Shown piece by piece: positions 46,937-61,643 of a DNA stretch of 64,000 bases. A program made the position numbers and the translations under genes. The notes under the pieces are model-generated. The model did no database searches, was not told the origin of the DNA, and saw only the letters and a program-made list of their open reading frames with translations. This stretch comes from Dichomitus squalens LYAD-421 SS1 (Eukaryota > Basidiomycota > Agaricomycetes > Polyporales > Polyporaceae), in NCBI RefSeq assembly GCF_000275845.1, contig NW_006766887.1:228238-292237 (forward strand). The letters are read 5' to 3'. The number at the start of each line of letters is the position of its first letter. Position 1 is the stretch's first letter.

Positions 46937-47270
46937 AAGCTGCCGCAGCGGCGGTGGCGGCGGCGCAACGCAACAGCCCCATGGTACAGGCCGCTCAGCT
47001 TGGAACTCGGTCCCCGATGCCCCCCGCTGCCCAGCCTCCGCAAATGCAGCAGCCCCAGCAGCAGCAAGCCCCGTCCCAACACCCACAGCATGCCGTGGCG
47101 GGCCAGCACCACCCGCAGCAGGTTAACGCCCAGGCGCAGGCGCAGGCATTTGCGCAATACAGAGCGATGATGCACCCGCAAATGCAGCAGCACATCGCTG
47201 CCGTCGCGGCGCAGGCACAAGCACAGGCCCAGGCCCAGGCTCACGCGCAGGGCGGGATGCAGCAGTCGTC

Positions 47271-47301
<31 letters not shown>

Positions 47302-47547
47302 GCGCAGGCTCAGGCGGTTGCACAGGTCATGCAAAACCCACAGATGATGGCTCAGTACCCGCAGATGTGGGCAAGGATGGGTGTGCCGATGGGTCAGATA
47401 CCAGGGCAGATGCCCCAGTATTGGGGAATGCCTGCGGGCGCCGGGCGGGGAATGCCTCAGCAGATGCCTGGAATGCAGGGGCACCCGCAGCAAATGCAAC
47501 CCGGGGCGGGTGCCAAGCCGGGTCAAGGTGGGCAGCAGGGATCATGA
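46073..47547 (+). CDS. SPT20: SAGA subunit SPT20, 3' part
   Basis: Continues the SPT20 frame to the TGA at 47545-47547. It repeats the Pro/Ala-rich region of the 5' part up to 46936 and then adds the true C-terminus, which the 5' contig lacks because of the gap. That end is built from Gln-Ala and Gln tracts (for example QQQQQQQQQAQAQA near 47270-47310) and Met/Gly/Pro-rich repeats such as GMQGHPQQMQPG. Such low-complexity glutamine regions are typical of co-activator subunits. On the allele without the retrotransposon, SPT20 would read from 43182 directly through this segment. On the allele with it, the protein would be cut soon after the Spt20 domain. Confidence 0.82.
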
Positions 47548-49884
47548 GTGTTGGCTCGTGGCGCGCAAGGAAGGGGGGTGTATGTCTTAGCTGTACTTCT
47601 ATGGACGGTCTAGTTCGCTCGTGCGTGTCCAATCACTGTCTGATGCTCGTTCTGGATCCAAGACGCCGTGATGATTACCAGGCCTATCAGCATTTATACA
47701 TCCTAACTCAGATATGGGGACTATCTTTGCCTAGGAGGGTTCTAGCCATCTAACACGCGGCTCTCAACCTTCGCTTGGGACGTGTGGACGAGCGCCGGCG
47801 TACAAAGGGACGATTCACCTGTAGACAATCGAGAGCTTCTTAAGAAGAGAAGATGCTACCGCATGGGAATGAGATCCGGGAACTGAGCTGCCAAATGTCC
47901 CGAGAGAAGCGCGAGATGTCTTCGCATGAAGCTAGTTGGTACGTAAATCAGTCCCATGCTTTTGTACGGGCCCCTCCTTCGCACCTCGCTCCCTGACAGA
48001 TTGTCCCAGGCTGCTATCGAGAGAGCGGTTTCGGGGCCTGTACGTGCTCGCGGGAAGTCAGCGAGTATGTATTACAAATAGAGCCCGGGACCGTTTGAGT
48101 AACGCCGCGCTCCCGTTTGGCGTCGATGTGAATGTGGATGCGGATGGCTTCTTCCACAAATGAAATCCGGGCAGTGCAAAGGAATCGAGACGTGTGGGAT
48201 TGCATCTGTATCCACGTCCCAGCAACATGCTCAAGCTGACAAGCTGCGCCTCCCCTACGCACGCCGGCTCGGGCTGGACGGTGTCAAGATACGTACACAC
48301 GCCAGCTGCTAGCAGATGGCCTGAAGGGTGAATTCCGTACATCGTGAGCAAGCGAGAAGCTCCACCAATGCCTCTAGCCAACGCCTGACAACACGTGGAT
48401 AGCGCGAGACGTAATGACTGGCGGTGGCACTAAATTCGACCACGAACCGCGATGCCGTGAGCCACGAGTCACCGGCGAGACAATAAATGTATTCGTGGTC
48501 CAAAGTAAATCCCGAGCCGCACCCGGCTGCGTCGCGATCGTGTCGCATTTCCGGGCCTTCCAACGGAGGAAGCCCTGCAGAGACATGCAGCCCGCGTCTC
48601 GATGCGGTCCGTCCATCGAGGTCAGTCAGACTCCGTCGTGAACATCAAAGACACGGTCTTGTCTCTTACCCTATCCAGCTATATGTGACCAATTTACCCA
48701 GACTGCGCTGCGTTCCGTTGGCTGTGATCGAACGCTCACCTTCACTTCGCACCCTGTCTGCATGTTACATCGGCGGCGTGTAGATTATGGATGTCGACCA
48801 ATGACGCGACCCCGTCCGAGGCTGTTGGATAAGGTTGAGTCGAGTCTTGTTGCGAGCGGCGTAGGATGCCAACCCCATGCACTAGAAGAGAATACCGGAC
48901 GCTACCGTCACGTCGTAGTCATCACCATCATCTACTCGCCTTCCCTCCATCATGGCAGGCCTAAGGGCGATAGCGGTGAAGACTGTGGAATCTCGCTGAC
49001 GCGGATTCCGTAACTTCAACGCGGCTCGCGCGTCCCGCGATCCGCCGTGGGTTCCCTGCCATTCAGGTTCCGCGAGGGCCATCGATTCGATGTCGGATGC
49101 GGCATGATGCATGGGCCCGGGCGAGACGGTGGGATGGTGGGAGACTGGAGACTGAGCCCGACGGGGCGCGGCTCCGACCTGAAGTGGGGCAGGAAGCAGC
49201 CCGGAAAGCCGATCAAATAATAGCACCGTATCCGGGGAGAGACCCAACGTCCATTGGTGCGCGAGTTCGAGACGGGCACGGAATGCTGACGGATAACGTA
49301 TGCTATTGATGCAGGTCAGTAGGGTGGGTAGGAGTATGATCCAATCAGATATCCAGGGCGTTCGTGTGGGCCCATGGAGCGAAGCGCAGCGCACGGTGTG
49401 ATGGTGATTGGCTTCGGTTGGTTTGCAAGAGAAGTTGAGGGTGGGGGGAAGCTGACGAATCGACCGTATGAATCGGACTTAAACTGGAGGGGCAGGCTAG
49501 GGGGTTGGAACTCTTGGGAGAGTAGGTATACACGTACTCATCTGTGCAAGGAGCGTAAAGATATTACAAATGACCGAAGACGAACGGACGGGGGGGGGAG
49601 TAGGCAATAGAGTAGCAGATGTCGCAGAGCCAAAGCAGATGTCAAGCGGAGCCCAAGCAGTAGACAGGGGCGGGGCGGGGCAGGAGGTGCGCGAGTCAAG
49701 GTGGGACTAAATGGGGCAGGAGGACGGGCGACAAGACAGATATACGATAATACAGGGGCAGGACGACGGAGAGCTCACCGATAGAATCTTGGAGCGAAGA
49801 GAACATATGAACAGCGAAACGGAGCAGCGGGCACAAAAAGAAATAGAGGAGAGCAAGAGAGGGTAGGACCACCAAAAACAACAA
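47548..49884. other. long intergenic region with one unsupported 170-codon frame
   Basis: About 2.3 kb between SPT20 and the GATA-factor gene, containing the 3' flank of both. A minus-strand frame at 48882-49394 (170 codons) has no family motif and lies in GC-rich sequence, where long chance frames are common. Nothing else is supported. Confidence 0.5.
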
Positions 49885-51642
49885 TCACTGCCTTCCGCCA
49901 TGATACCCTCCATCGCTCCTCCGATCCTGCTGCGAGCCGTACGAATCGTCGTCGTCGCTACTCGACTGAGCACCAGCATCATCGGCGACGGTCTGGTGCG
50001 CATTCTGGCCTGCGTTCTGATTGTTGTTTTGGTTCTTGCCCCGGCCGCGTCCGGTCCCATCGCGATTCCGCTTCTTGATCTGTCGAATAAGTCGCGAGCA
50101 ACGATCATGGTGTAGCGGATGAACGGCGGGGGCAGAGAAGAGGGTAACCACAGCAGCACCGCAACAATCAGAATGCGGATAGATGGCGGGAAAGGGCGGC
50201 GGAGCGCTTACCAGTTTAGCGTAGACGAGGCCGCACGCGTTGCAGAGCGTGCGGGGACCTGGAGCCGAAGAGAACGTCGGTGTCAGTGTCATGTTCGGCT
50301 CCGCTGTCGGGCGGATGCCACTCGATCTGGAAAACGACTAACCCATCGGGCCTCTGCGCCATTCTGGGGTGGAGGTGGCGCTACAGCCCAGGCAGGTCTG
50401 TCCTTCCGTCGCAGGCGGGTTCTCAGACTGCCGCGCGCAGGCGAAGAGAACATTCCATGTCAGCACTGACGTCGCTGCAGGAGGAATAGACTTCACGCAC
50501 CTGCCGCCCTCCCCCGGCGTCTCTCTCGGCTTCTTCAGGCGGGCGATCGACGGGCGGACGTGGCGGCTCGGGGGCGACGCGCTTCGACGCGACATCCAAG
50601 ACTTGCGCGCCGTATGCTGCCGCCTGGAACATGCGCTCCAGGGCCTCTGGGGGCGGCGATGGGCGGGTAGGAGCTTCATACTGGATCGTGCTCGCTGTGT
50701 CGAGGATGAGCCGGTAGGACTCCACCAACTGGGCGCGATGATAGGTCCGTTGGTTGGGATATGTCGTACGATAGTGTGCTCACATACCTTAACAAAATCG
50801 ATTCCGATGGGCGAGGTGGTGAGTGGAGGTGGTGCCTGCGGGGCCTGGGGAGGCGACGGGCCTTGTGACGCAGGAATTGGCACAGGGGGCGGGGGAGCGG
50901 GCGCAGGGGCGGGCGCAGGTGCTGGGGGCTCTTCACGGGTTTTACGTACTGGTGCAGACGGCGGGGGCGCCGCCTCCGGGCGCTGCGGGGGCCGCTCCTC
51001 TGTCCTGCGGGGCTCCGCCCTTGGAGGTGCTTGCTGGTAGCGGCGATCGTCGTGCGACGTGCCGGGAGAGACGTCCGGCCTTGCGCTTGTCGGGGGCGGG
51101 TACGGTGGCTGGCCCTGCTGGGGAGGTGGTTGATATGGGACGCCGTACTGATTCCACTCGCCTGACCATTGCGCATGCTGCGGAGGCGGGCCGTAGCCCG
51201 GTGGGGGATATCCAGGCTGCGGGGGGTATGGTGGAGGGGCTCCGTTGTAGGGTGCAGGAGGAGGGGCGTGTTGGACAGGTTGTGCGGGAGGAGGAGAGCG
51301 TACGGGCGGGCGTGAAGATCCTTGAGCATACTGTCCGTTCTCATATGGCGGCCCAGGATAGGATGCGTATGGATAAGAAGGCGCAGGCGGGACTTCTTGC
51401 GGGTGGTACATATATCGACTGTCGGACGCCATCTGGGACGGCGGGCGGGAAGGATCGGATGGTGGTTGTCGATAGTATTGCGTATCGGGGGCTCTAGAGG
51501 AGTCAGACGCGAGAGCGTGGTCGAGGGTTGAGTAAGACGTCGTAGAGGCTACGCTGGAACGTGGAGGACGATCAGCGACTGCGTTTTGGGATGAGGGGAA
51601 GGGCTTGGCATGATTATGAGAGGAGTTGGGATAGGGAGGCAT
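49885..51642 (-). CDS. GATA-type zinc-finger transcription factor (class IVb)
   Basis: DNA-binding regulator that would recognise GATA-type sites. The first 290 residues are a Pro/Gln/Tyr-rich, disordered region (many PPP and QPP runs). After an intron comes a helical segment, IDFVKLVESYRLILDTAST and EALERMFQAAAYGAQVLDVA, found with the finger in related basidiomycete factors. The finger reads CLGC-SATSTPEWRRGPMG and PRTLCNACGLVYAK, giving C-x2-C-x18-C-x2-C, the class IVb spacing shared with NsdD and WC-2 types. An 84-nt intron (50342-50259) cuts the finger loop after RRGPMG. The tail begins IKKRNRDGTGRGRGKN and ends in a Ser/Asp/Gln-rich region. No PAS domain is visible, so it is not a WC-2 ortholog; an NsdD-like developmental role is possible. 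Confidence 0.88.
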
Positions 51643-52580
51643 GCAGAAAGGGTCTAAGGGTCGTCACAGGCGCATGAAAGAGTCGGAGACGCGTCAGAAG
51701 AGAGGATGGGTATACATAGTCGGAGTGAGAGGAAATAGACAAGGAATGTCGCAAGACTGGTGAGACGGACGGGCAGGATCACCGCCGGTCTGTATGCGGG
51801 GTACGAAGAAGGGTCCGGACATGATGCTACAACGACCACGATCGAGAGATCTCTTCCAAGTCCGCCACGGGCATCATCCCGCCTGCTATGACATAGATAC
51901 GACAGACAGCTGGGGTTAACCTACATTTCTCCAGACTTGTTTTGCGCCGGACTTGATGGATGTCACGACTATGCCTAGCGAGACGTCGTGGGCTGGATGT
52001 CTTGCGCGTTGGCCGAGCTATCGGTGTTGAACAAGGGTCGCGGACACGCTAAGCGGGTGGAAACGCCCAGCTGCCGAAACAAATGGGGCGGGGTCTGGGT
52101 GCATAGCGGACGCCTGCGTCAGTGCCAGCTGTATGCGCATATATGGGGACGCAGCGAGGAGCCCGACGGGCACAGAGCAAAGCAGACTCACTGTGTCGGT
52201 GGTCGGTTTTTGGTTGGGCGGAGGACGCTGAAATGGACATTAAACTTGAGAAGTTGGCCAACCTAAGATCCACGTGATCCGGGCCCATCAATGTAGCTCA
52301 GGCGCCCATCAGCAGATGCGGGCCCAGATCACTCGTCCTCGTCGCAGATGCAATCTCCAGGCACCTCCCCCAGATTCCCGCCACAGATGGTCGATCATCC
52401 TCTCTCAAGTCTTGTCCGACAGTGGGTGCAAACGCATCCAACGAGTGTACAATGCGTATTAAAACGAATGTGTGTGCGATACAACTACACGGACGTGGAC
52501 GGGTATGAGCGTAATGCAACGGCTACTCTATCGTGCACGAACAGTCAGCACGGTGTGCCTGGGCGACCTCTCAATCACCA
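51643..52580. other. intergenic region
   Basis: Promoter side of the GATA-factor gene and 3' flank of the zinc-ribbon gene. No gene seen. Confidence 0.5.
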
Positions 52581-54482
52581 TCAAGCTTGTGCTGCCACTC
52601 CGTGTTCCCCTCTGTCACCCTCCTTCCACTTCGCCTGCTTGCCAGCCGCAGGGGGAGTCTCCTTGGCCACCGGCAGCGGCGCAGGGGTCTCAAAGCCAGG
52701 GTGCACGTCGTCATCCTGCGCCTTCTCAGCGGCCGCGGCGGCAGTAGCACCGCTTGCTGCTGCTGCAGCGCGTTCACGAGCACGCCTGCGCCGACGCAAG
52801 ATTTTCTTGCGGTTCCGCACTGCCCGTGCGTAGCTCTGGTCGTCCCCATAGAACAGCTGGTATTCGCAGAACGGGCATATCCACTCCTCCGCTGGGTTCG
52901 TCAGCGTCGACACTGGCGTCACGTTCGGCTCCGACTTCTTTCTGCGCCGCGGCGGGATTTCTGCGGACAGAAAGCGCAAAGGGAGCGGCGTGAGCAGGTT
53001 CTGTGCGTTCTGCATCGCCTGCTGCGCACTCGGAGGCCCGCTGTGAGGTAGGCGCGACGGCACGTAGTTCCGGAGGTGGTGCGGGTTAGAAGCGTTGGCC
53101 AGGGCGGACCGTTTCTTCTTCTTACCGCCCTTGCCCTTCGTTCCAAGTAAAGACTGCTCGAGAGCACCCTTTGCATCAGAACCCTTGCCTGCAGTCGTAC
53201 GTGGGGCCTGTTTAGTGCCGTTTGTACGCTTCGCGAGGGGTCCGCTGAGTGCTGCTGCTGCCTGCTTCGCTGCCTCTGCCGCCTGCGCCGCCTGGCGCGC
53301 GAGCTCGGCCTGAAAACGGCCATGGAGCTCAGCGATCTCCTCGTTTGTTGCAACCAGGCGCTCCGAAGCTTCGCAATGCGTGATGTTCGGTCAGAGTGTC
53401 AGTGAGAATGCGATCCGTCACTCACTGGCACTGTGGACGACAAACGTGAAGTCGGAAGACGGCACCTCGTTCTCTTTACTTTCCCCTTCGCCTTCTCCAG
53501 GCGGGTGCGATTGCATGTAGGCTTTCAAAGCCCGCGCGAAGCGCGACGTGCGCCGCCGGGAGAGGTGAACCCGAGTATGCGGCTGCACGAAGATATGGTG
53601 CGCCGACAAAGCCTGGTCGAGCGCGAGCGTGTCCCCATGAGCGAGCGTCCCGAGCACTGTAGCGAGCTGCCGCTTCCGGCTCCTCAGCATCGCCTTGTGC
53701 TGCAGGCCCGCAAGCGTCGCGCGCGATAGCCGCCCCTTCTTCCCCGCCAGCGCGAGGGAGCCGTGTGCGCCCCCTCCCCCGCCTCCGCCTCCGCCCGTCC
53801 CTGCGCCTACCACGCCGCCCACAACGGCGTCCACGTCCCGCTCCCGCCCCGTCGGCATGGCCCTATCCGCGCCCTCGTCCTCCGCCCCGGACCCGCCAGA
53901 GCCCCCATCGTGCCCGTGCGCGGACCCGGACATGTTCGCGGGCACCTTCCGCTTCTTCGTGTTCCCCGGCTGCTGCAAGTGGTCCACATAATCCCCGCCG
54001 TCCCCGTCCTCGTCGTCCTGCTCGTACCCACCGCCCAAACCGCCTAGTCCCCCGACGACGCTCCCATACCACCCGGCCCCGGTCCCGAAGCCGGCCGCGA
54101 GCGCCGCGCTGAGATCGATAGAGATGGGCGTGGACGTCCGCGAGGCGTCGTCCTCCCCGGCCCTGCCCCGGTCTGGGGTGGGCATGTTCTTGAAGAGGTC
54201 GCGGACGCCGCCCAGGACGGGCCCATAGTACGCCTGGAGCGCCATTTGCGCCGCGAACGTCGGGTCGGGTGTCGCCGGGACATTGTCGTCCGCCCCGTCA
54301 TGCGACTCCTGCGGGGTGTTCACCCCCGTCCCCATCCCTGGGGCCGGGGAGCTGGTACGGAACTCGTGGTCGTCATGCGAGGTGGGGTCCGAGGTGCGTC
54401 TGCGCTTCGGGAGCGGCTTCACGCGGCGGAGCGTCGCTGGGAGCTCAGGAACGTCGAAGATCGGGGACGGCGGTGGATACAT
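52581..54482 (-). CDS. unrecognised basic protein with C-terminal zinc-ribbon-like motif
   Basis: Family unknown to me. I chose the ATG at 54482 (MYPPPSPIFDVPELPATLRR), because the longer frame to 54605 begins with TTG. Exon 1 encodes PLPKRRRTSD (likely nuclear signal), a Gly/Asp-rich middle and a basic helical region with KKGRLSRATLAGLQHKAMLR and QLATVLGTLAHGDTLALDQA. After an intron near 53427-53368 the protein continues with an Ala/Gln-rich helix and GTKGKGGKKKKRS. The C-terminus holds EEWICPFCEYQLFYGDD, a single CxxC of zinc-ribbon type, then NRKKILRRRRRARERAA, strongly basic. The order (disordered N-terminus, basic helices, CxxC, Arg-rich helix) suggests a nuclear nucleic-acid-bound protein. 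Only one CxxC is present, so zinc binding would need a partner or other ligands. Confidence 0.65.
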
Positions 54483-55593
54483 GGCCTGTTGAGGCTGCAA
54501 TGCGAGTCCGCAGAGGAGGCATGAGCGGGCACTGGGGGTGGATTCCTGAAATCGGAATAGCTTACGTGGATTTCGGTGGTTACCTGTCCTTTCTTTCGAG
54601 ATCAAGTTCTCGCTGTCAGCGGCTGGTGGTGTAGTGTGCTTCCGGCAGTGTCTAGCCTAGACTAGGCTAAAGAAGAATGTAAGAGAGTATATTCAGTAAA
54701 GCGCAAGGTAGTGTGTGCGCGCTGTGCCACGCAGACCGAATGCGAATGCTAGATGGGAGGAAGAAAGGCTTTGTCGGCCGAGAAATGATCACTCCGCTCC
54801 GGCTCAGCCACCGACCTCCGGCTCTCCCTTTCTTCGACTTACCTACTGCATCGTTTCCTAACTTGCCCTTGCATCGACAGATGGACGCAATTGACTGCAT
54901 CAATGATTTACAAGTGCCTCTGTGGAGTCGGCTCAGAAACACACGGCTACCACGTACAGAAGCCTACCCCATTGCTACAAGCTCCGCAGATCGCTCAAGG
55001 AAGATGTCTGCTTTTGCGTTCATAAACCCATGTATTCACAACGACCAGTGTATGCCTCGATATAGAAGATGCTAGACTACGGTACAAGATGTGCGATGCT
55101 CTAACAGATTGTCTCGTGATGCTAGGATATAGTAAATGTCCGACTGCGTGTCGCAATAAATCAGGGTATCGCGAAACGAAGGTAGACATTAGGTTCTCTG
55201 CTCATGCTGGTGTAACAGGCCCCGAAACATCTATGGGGATGAGATGTGTAATGGTGCAATAATGATATGGCGGGCGGCGCCTGGGAGTATTGAAACAGAC
55301 CAAATTAGTAGGGCCGTACGATAGTCGATGAGCAGATGAGTTGCAACGAGACTGGTGAGAGCGTGAATAGGTGTGAGAGCAGCGCATGTCATGGATCAGA
55401 ACTGGGATCAGGAGTGGAGTACTGATAGTTTGAGCGGGTCGACGGAAGGGAATCGAGGCGGAGTCGTTGCATGGGTGAGGGAAAGTATGGGCATATGTCG
55501 GAAGTTGAGACGAGGACGAGATCATAAAATGAAGAAGAGGACGGTCTTCGTGTCCGCAAGTGGCCTTGGGGCAGCCGCCGGCTGAGATGGCGT
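54483..55593. other. intergenic region
   Basis: Upstream flank of the zinc-ribbon gene and 3' flank of DED1. No gene supported. Confidence 0.5.
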
Positions 55594-57726
<2,133 letters not shown>

Positions 57727-58086
57727 ATTAAAGTGATGAGAGTGAAGAGAAAGGATAGAAAGACGAGGCTATGGAAAGTTGTTGAGATTTTGTCTATAGA
57801 GCGTTGCGGTAACGAGTCGAGACAGTGATGGTCCACCACAAAGGCGAGTGAGAATTTTGAGCCCACGCCCCGCCCCGCTTACAAACAATCTCCACCTTAT
57901 GTAAGCAACTGCCGCAGTTGGTCACCCCCTCGGCGCCTAGGTTTCGCGACGTGGCAGGCGCAGCGGGCCGCGCGCGCCGGTAGACATTGCCAGCTCTTGC
58001 AGGCGCTTGCCAACTTACAGGCAATAGCGTATACAGCTTCCTCTGCTTACACCTCCTTGTTCTGCCCTCCTCACTTAACTTCTGCA
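57727..58086. promoter_or_regulatory. divergent promoter between DED1 and the TPR gene
   Basis: 360 bases between oppositely directed start codons. Pyrimidine-rich leader just before 58087. Confidence 0.45.
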
Positions 58087-59003
58087 ATGTCGCACGGACA
58101 CTCGCACGGCCCTGGCCAGCCCACGCACACCCATGGTCCCCCGGCCCCGACGGCGCAACAGCAACAGCAGCAACAGATGGTCATGCGTCCCCCAGACCCG
58201 CTCATGCAAGCTCTCATCGAGGAGAGCTTCCGCCCAGTCCAAATTGCCCTTGGTCCACCAGAGAACGCCACCGCGCTGTGCGGGCTGCACAAGCAGGAGA
58301 AGTGCGACCAGTGCAACGTCGACTACCGCCCCCTCAACCGCCTCTCGCGCATACTTGTTGCAAACCCCAACCTCCGCTGTCCACCGCCTCCCAACGTCGT
58401 GTCCCAGAACCTCTCCCAAGCTGTAAACAACACCAAGGATGAAGGAAACGTGCGTTTGCTGTCCTCGTTCACGCACGCCCCATGTTAAAGCGTCATAATG
58501 GGTTCGCAGGCTCTGTTCAAGAATGGGTTGCACGTACAAGCCCTCCAGCGGTATACCATGGCCGCGAGCATCGCCGTCCAGCGGCCGCCCTGGGAAGCCC
58601 AGCAGCTCATGCGCGAAGAGCTCTCCATGATCCTTTCCAACCGCTCCGCAGCTTTCTACGAGGCCGGAGACTTCCTCAGCGCGCTGGTCGACGCCGAGAC
58701 CGTCATTCAGCTTAAGCGGCCCTGGAGCAAAGGCCACTTCCGCAAGGCCCGCGCACTTATGAAGCTCAACCGCTACCATGAGGCCAAGGAAGCCATCCAG
58801 CTTGGGCTCTCATTTGAGCCAACTAATCAGGTGCGTAGCTTACCTAGTTTGCTGCACTGGCGTCCATGTCACACAGCCAGTGGCTGACGGCTCGTGCTGC
58901 TTTGTAGGAAATGCTGCAGATGTTGGCGGACGTTGAGTCCCATATAAATACTACGTCGACTACGAGCCTTGAAAAGCCCCCGCAGTCTATACCCGTATCC
59001 TAA
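58087..59003 (+). CDS. TPR-repeat protein, Sec72-like
   Basis: About 260 residues in three exons. The N-terminus is His/Gly- then Gln-rich (SHGHSHGPGQPTHTHG). A Cys-containing segment follows: ALCGLHKQEKCDQCNVDYRP, and then RCPPPPNVVSQNLSQAV. The TPR part reads EGNALFKNGLHVQALQRYTM, SNRSAAFYEAGDFLSALVDA and WSKGHFRKARALMKLNRYHE, three consecutive TPR units. This architecture is the one annotated in fungi as the ER translocation subunit Sec72, which receives Hsp70-bound precursors at the Sec complex. Assignment rests on remembered resemblance, so another TPR co-chaperone role is possible. Introns start after EGN (near 58450) and after EPTNQ (near 58831). The last exon is short, ending PPQSIPVS at the TAA 59001-59003. 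Confidence 0.75.
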
Positions 59004-59154
59004 TGTATTATCTCTAGTATGATATGGTATGGTATGTGTACAGTGTGTATATCCTCATGAGCCTGATACATCCGCATGGACCTTGGGAGCCAAAATGGCC
59101 TGGTAAATATTGTACAAGGGCTTCCGTGACAAGTCGCGAATGCTAGAGGGTGGG

Positions 59155-61643
59155 TCAACGTCCGCGGACTTGCAGTTTTTCCAAGACCTCGTCGACCTCC
59201 ACACATTCCTCCGGTTCTCGGAATACGCGCAAAGGAATCTGAGGCGGAACGTCCAACCGCGCCTTCCACAGCCGCATCTGTAAATCTGCCATCTTCCCCA
59301 TGTCTGGTAGTGGGGTCGACAGCTGCGCTTGGGAGTAAAACCCGCTCTCCCTTCGTTCCGCCTGCGAGCCCGGCGGTGGCTTGCTGAAACCCGACGGTGG
59401 CCACGACCTGGCGTTCATTTCCATGGGAGGGCTCTCGTGCGGCTCCTCCGTGATGGGCGAGTGAGAGCGTGCCGCGGAGCTGAAGTAGTCAGTCGGCGAC
59501 GTCGAAGAACCGCTCGAGTTCGATGATGAGCGCGAGGCCACGTCCGCACCCGAATATGAGCGCGCCACTTTCCTGGGCGCGGCAGGCGGTGGGGGTTGCG
59601 GAACCGCGTCGGACTGCGACATCGACCGCAACGGCAGCTTCGAGTTCGCGCGCCTCATCGCCTGTGAAAAGCGGCCACTCGTCTGTGTGGGCGCAGAGCC
59701 AGGTGTCGTGAGGCCGGCGTCCATCGACCAACGAAACGCTTCTACACCAGTTGGGTCGTCGAGCGGGTGGACCGAGTCGTCGCCTCGCGCGCGTGCGTCG
59801 CGGATAAAGATGGCGAGGATCTGTTCCGGGCGCTCGCGCGCGAACTCCGCGTAGAGCTCTAGGTCCTGCTCCCCGGAGTCGCCCACTAGGAAAAAGCGTG
59901 CATCGGGGAAGTGATTCAGGACGTCGACCACGGCGGCGCGTTTCCGCATCGCTGGTGCAGACAGCAGTCCGTTGAACAGTGAGCGGCCGCCATATGATCT
60001 GAGCCGAACGGAACCCGGGGGAAGATGGGAAAGCTGCAGGAATTCGTTGACGACGGGAAGCAACTCGAAAGGGCTGTTGCTCTGGCGAAAGGTTTAGTGA
60101 GTGATGAAACAGTGTCCAGGTGACGAAGTACTGACGACGTAGTGGAATCGGACGCCCCGCTTCCACATGCCAGTGTACCACTCTCCCATGCCCCGAATGA
60201 CGCTGTCGCGGAGATCCTTCACGAAAACATTGTGGAACACTGTACGGGCTCCACTGAGGATCCCGGATAGTTTGACAGTATCGTCAATGTCCGAAATCAC
60301 TCGAATGGAAGAGTAGGTGAGAGGAACTGGTATCGATGCTGCGACTGTGACCGGGGAGAATATTGAAGGTAGTTCTCGAAATTGCTGGTGTTGACCCGTG
60401 GGTGTGGCGGGGCCCGGGGAAGGAGGCGCGAGTAGCTCAGCCACGACAAATAAGTCTTGTTCAAGCTCGGAGCCACCGAAGGCAACGTGCAGCGCGCCAG
60501 GATGTACGCACATACGCTCCCATGGAACTGAGAGCTTTAGCTGGAACGAGCCGTCCACCGCTGTGATCACATTGCGCGTCACGATGGGTTCCCTCTCCGG
60601 AGCGACCGAGCTGTGTGACGAAGACGACTGCTGGTCGTCTGAGTTGTATAGCGACGGATCCGCAGCATACAGAGAGATGCGAACAACACGGTTTGGCAGC
60701 ACTGAGGACCAGAAGGGGTGGAGGCGAGCTTCTAGGTTTGCATGCCATCGATGCAACTCAGTGGAGGTGCCTGGGATGATAGGAGGGGGTGCTAGCGTTT
60801 CGCCTTGGACAAAGGCGTTACTGTTGGAGGACGAGGCGGCGGAGGACGAGGGCGTGCGCGAGTCGTTAGATTGGGCGGATTTCATGGATAGAGTGTCGGC
60901 AGTGCGACCGGAATCTATGCTACGCGTCTCAACATCTAGTCTGTGGAGCTGGTCGTCCAAGGCTTGCATCTCGGTCTCTTCCGTGATTTCGTCAGGAAGA
61001 GGAGGCAAACGTGTGCCTCCCAAGAGATCTTCCGTAGACTTGCTTTGGCCTGCGTTAGGGAGTTTCGGTAGGGCAGCAAAACCTGTAAGGGATGGCGTCA
61101 GCGGCGGCACTCCACTTTGTGCACACACTCACTCTTAGCTAGTCGCAAGAAAGTCCTGCCCGCGCGAGTCGTGAACCCGATGCCCGTGAGCTTACATGCG
61201 TAACCGGAAACGAAGACATCGACGTCGAAGGGCGCGTCTACGCGGCTGTCAGTATTGGACTTCCAACAAAACGGGGAAGACCAGATGTCTTCCACGGGGA
61301 CTTCCAAAGGAAGGTTCCTCTAATTACAGTGCAAAGTATGATATGAGTTGCACTCACCATCACTGTTCTCTTGTGGACGTTCGCTATATCGTCTCGCGGC
61401 CCATCCAGGAAATAATGTTAAGCGGTCGCCACTAGTGTCGTACTCTCCTTGGCCCGCGCGCCGTAGCTTCTGACCGGCCCATTGGCTCCAGGATTGTTTC
61501 TTGGTCGCCTCCGCACCTGAGCTGCGCGATAGTGAATATCCTTGCTTGAGGTCGCGTTGTTGCGCGATGTAACCTTTGAGGGAGCGTGAGGCGGCGGATG
61601 CAAGGGACCGCCAGGATGGAGCCATCTCTTCAGACTGCGACAT
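59155..61643 (-). CDS. APP1: phosphatidate phosphatase APP1
   Basis: Mg-dependent phosphatidate phosphatase that makes diacylglycerol; in yeast it sits at cortical actin patches and links lipid turnover to endocytosis. The start MSQSEEMAPSWRSLASAA is at 61643. A variable N-terminal region precedes HRWHANLEARLHPFWSSVLP and a beta-rich domain (LFVVAELLAPPS). The catalytic part is ISDIDDTVKLSG (DxDxT/V phosphatase motif), GARTVFHNVFVKDLRD, then across an intron SPFELLPVVNEFLQLSHLPPG and FFLVGDSGEQDLELYAEFA, the conserved second Asp motif. The C-terminal 200 residues are Ser/Pro-rich and probably disordered. The gene appears intact, and the last residues VEVDEVLEKLQVRGR end at 59155. Confidence 0.93.

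Noticed and set aside
46165..47244. 359-codon minus-strand frame opposite the SPT20 3' part
   Set aside because: Shadow of a GC-rich, repetitive coding region; Leu/Arg-rich composition is the mirror of Gln/Ala/Pro codons.
48882..49394. 170-codon minus-strand frame
   Set aside because: No family motif, GC-rich background and no splice context; kept only as a remark in the intergenic entry.
54483..54605. Longer start for the zinc-ribbon protein
   Set aside because: The frame begins with TTG; the first ATG is at 54482.
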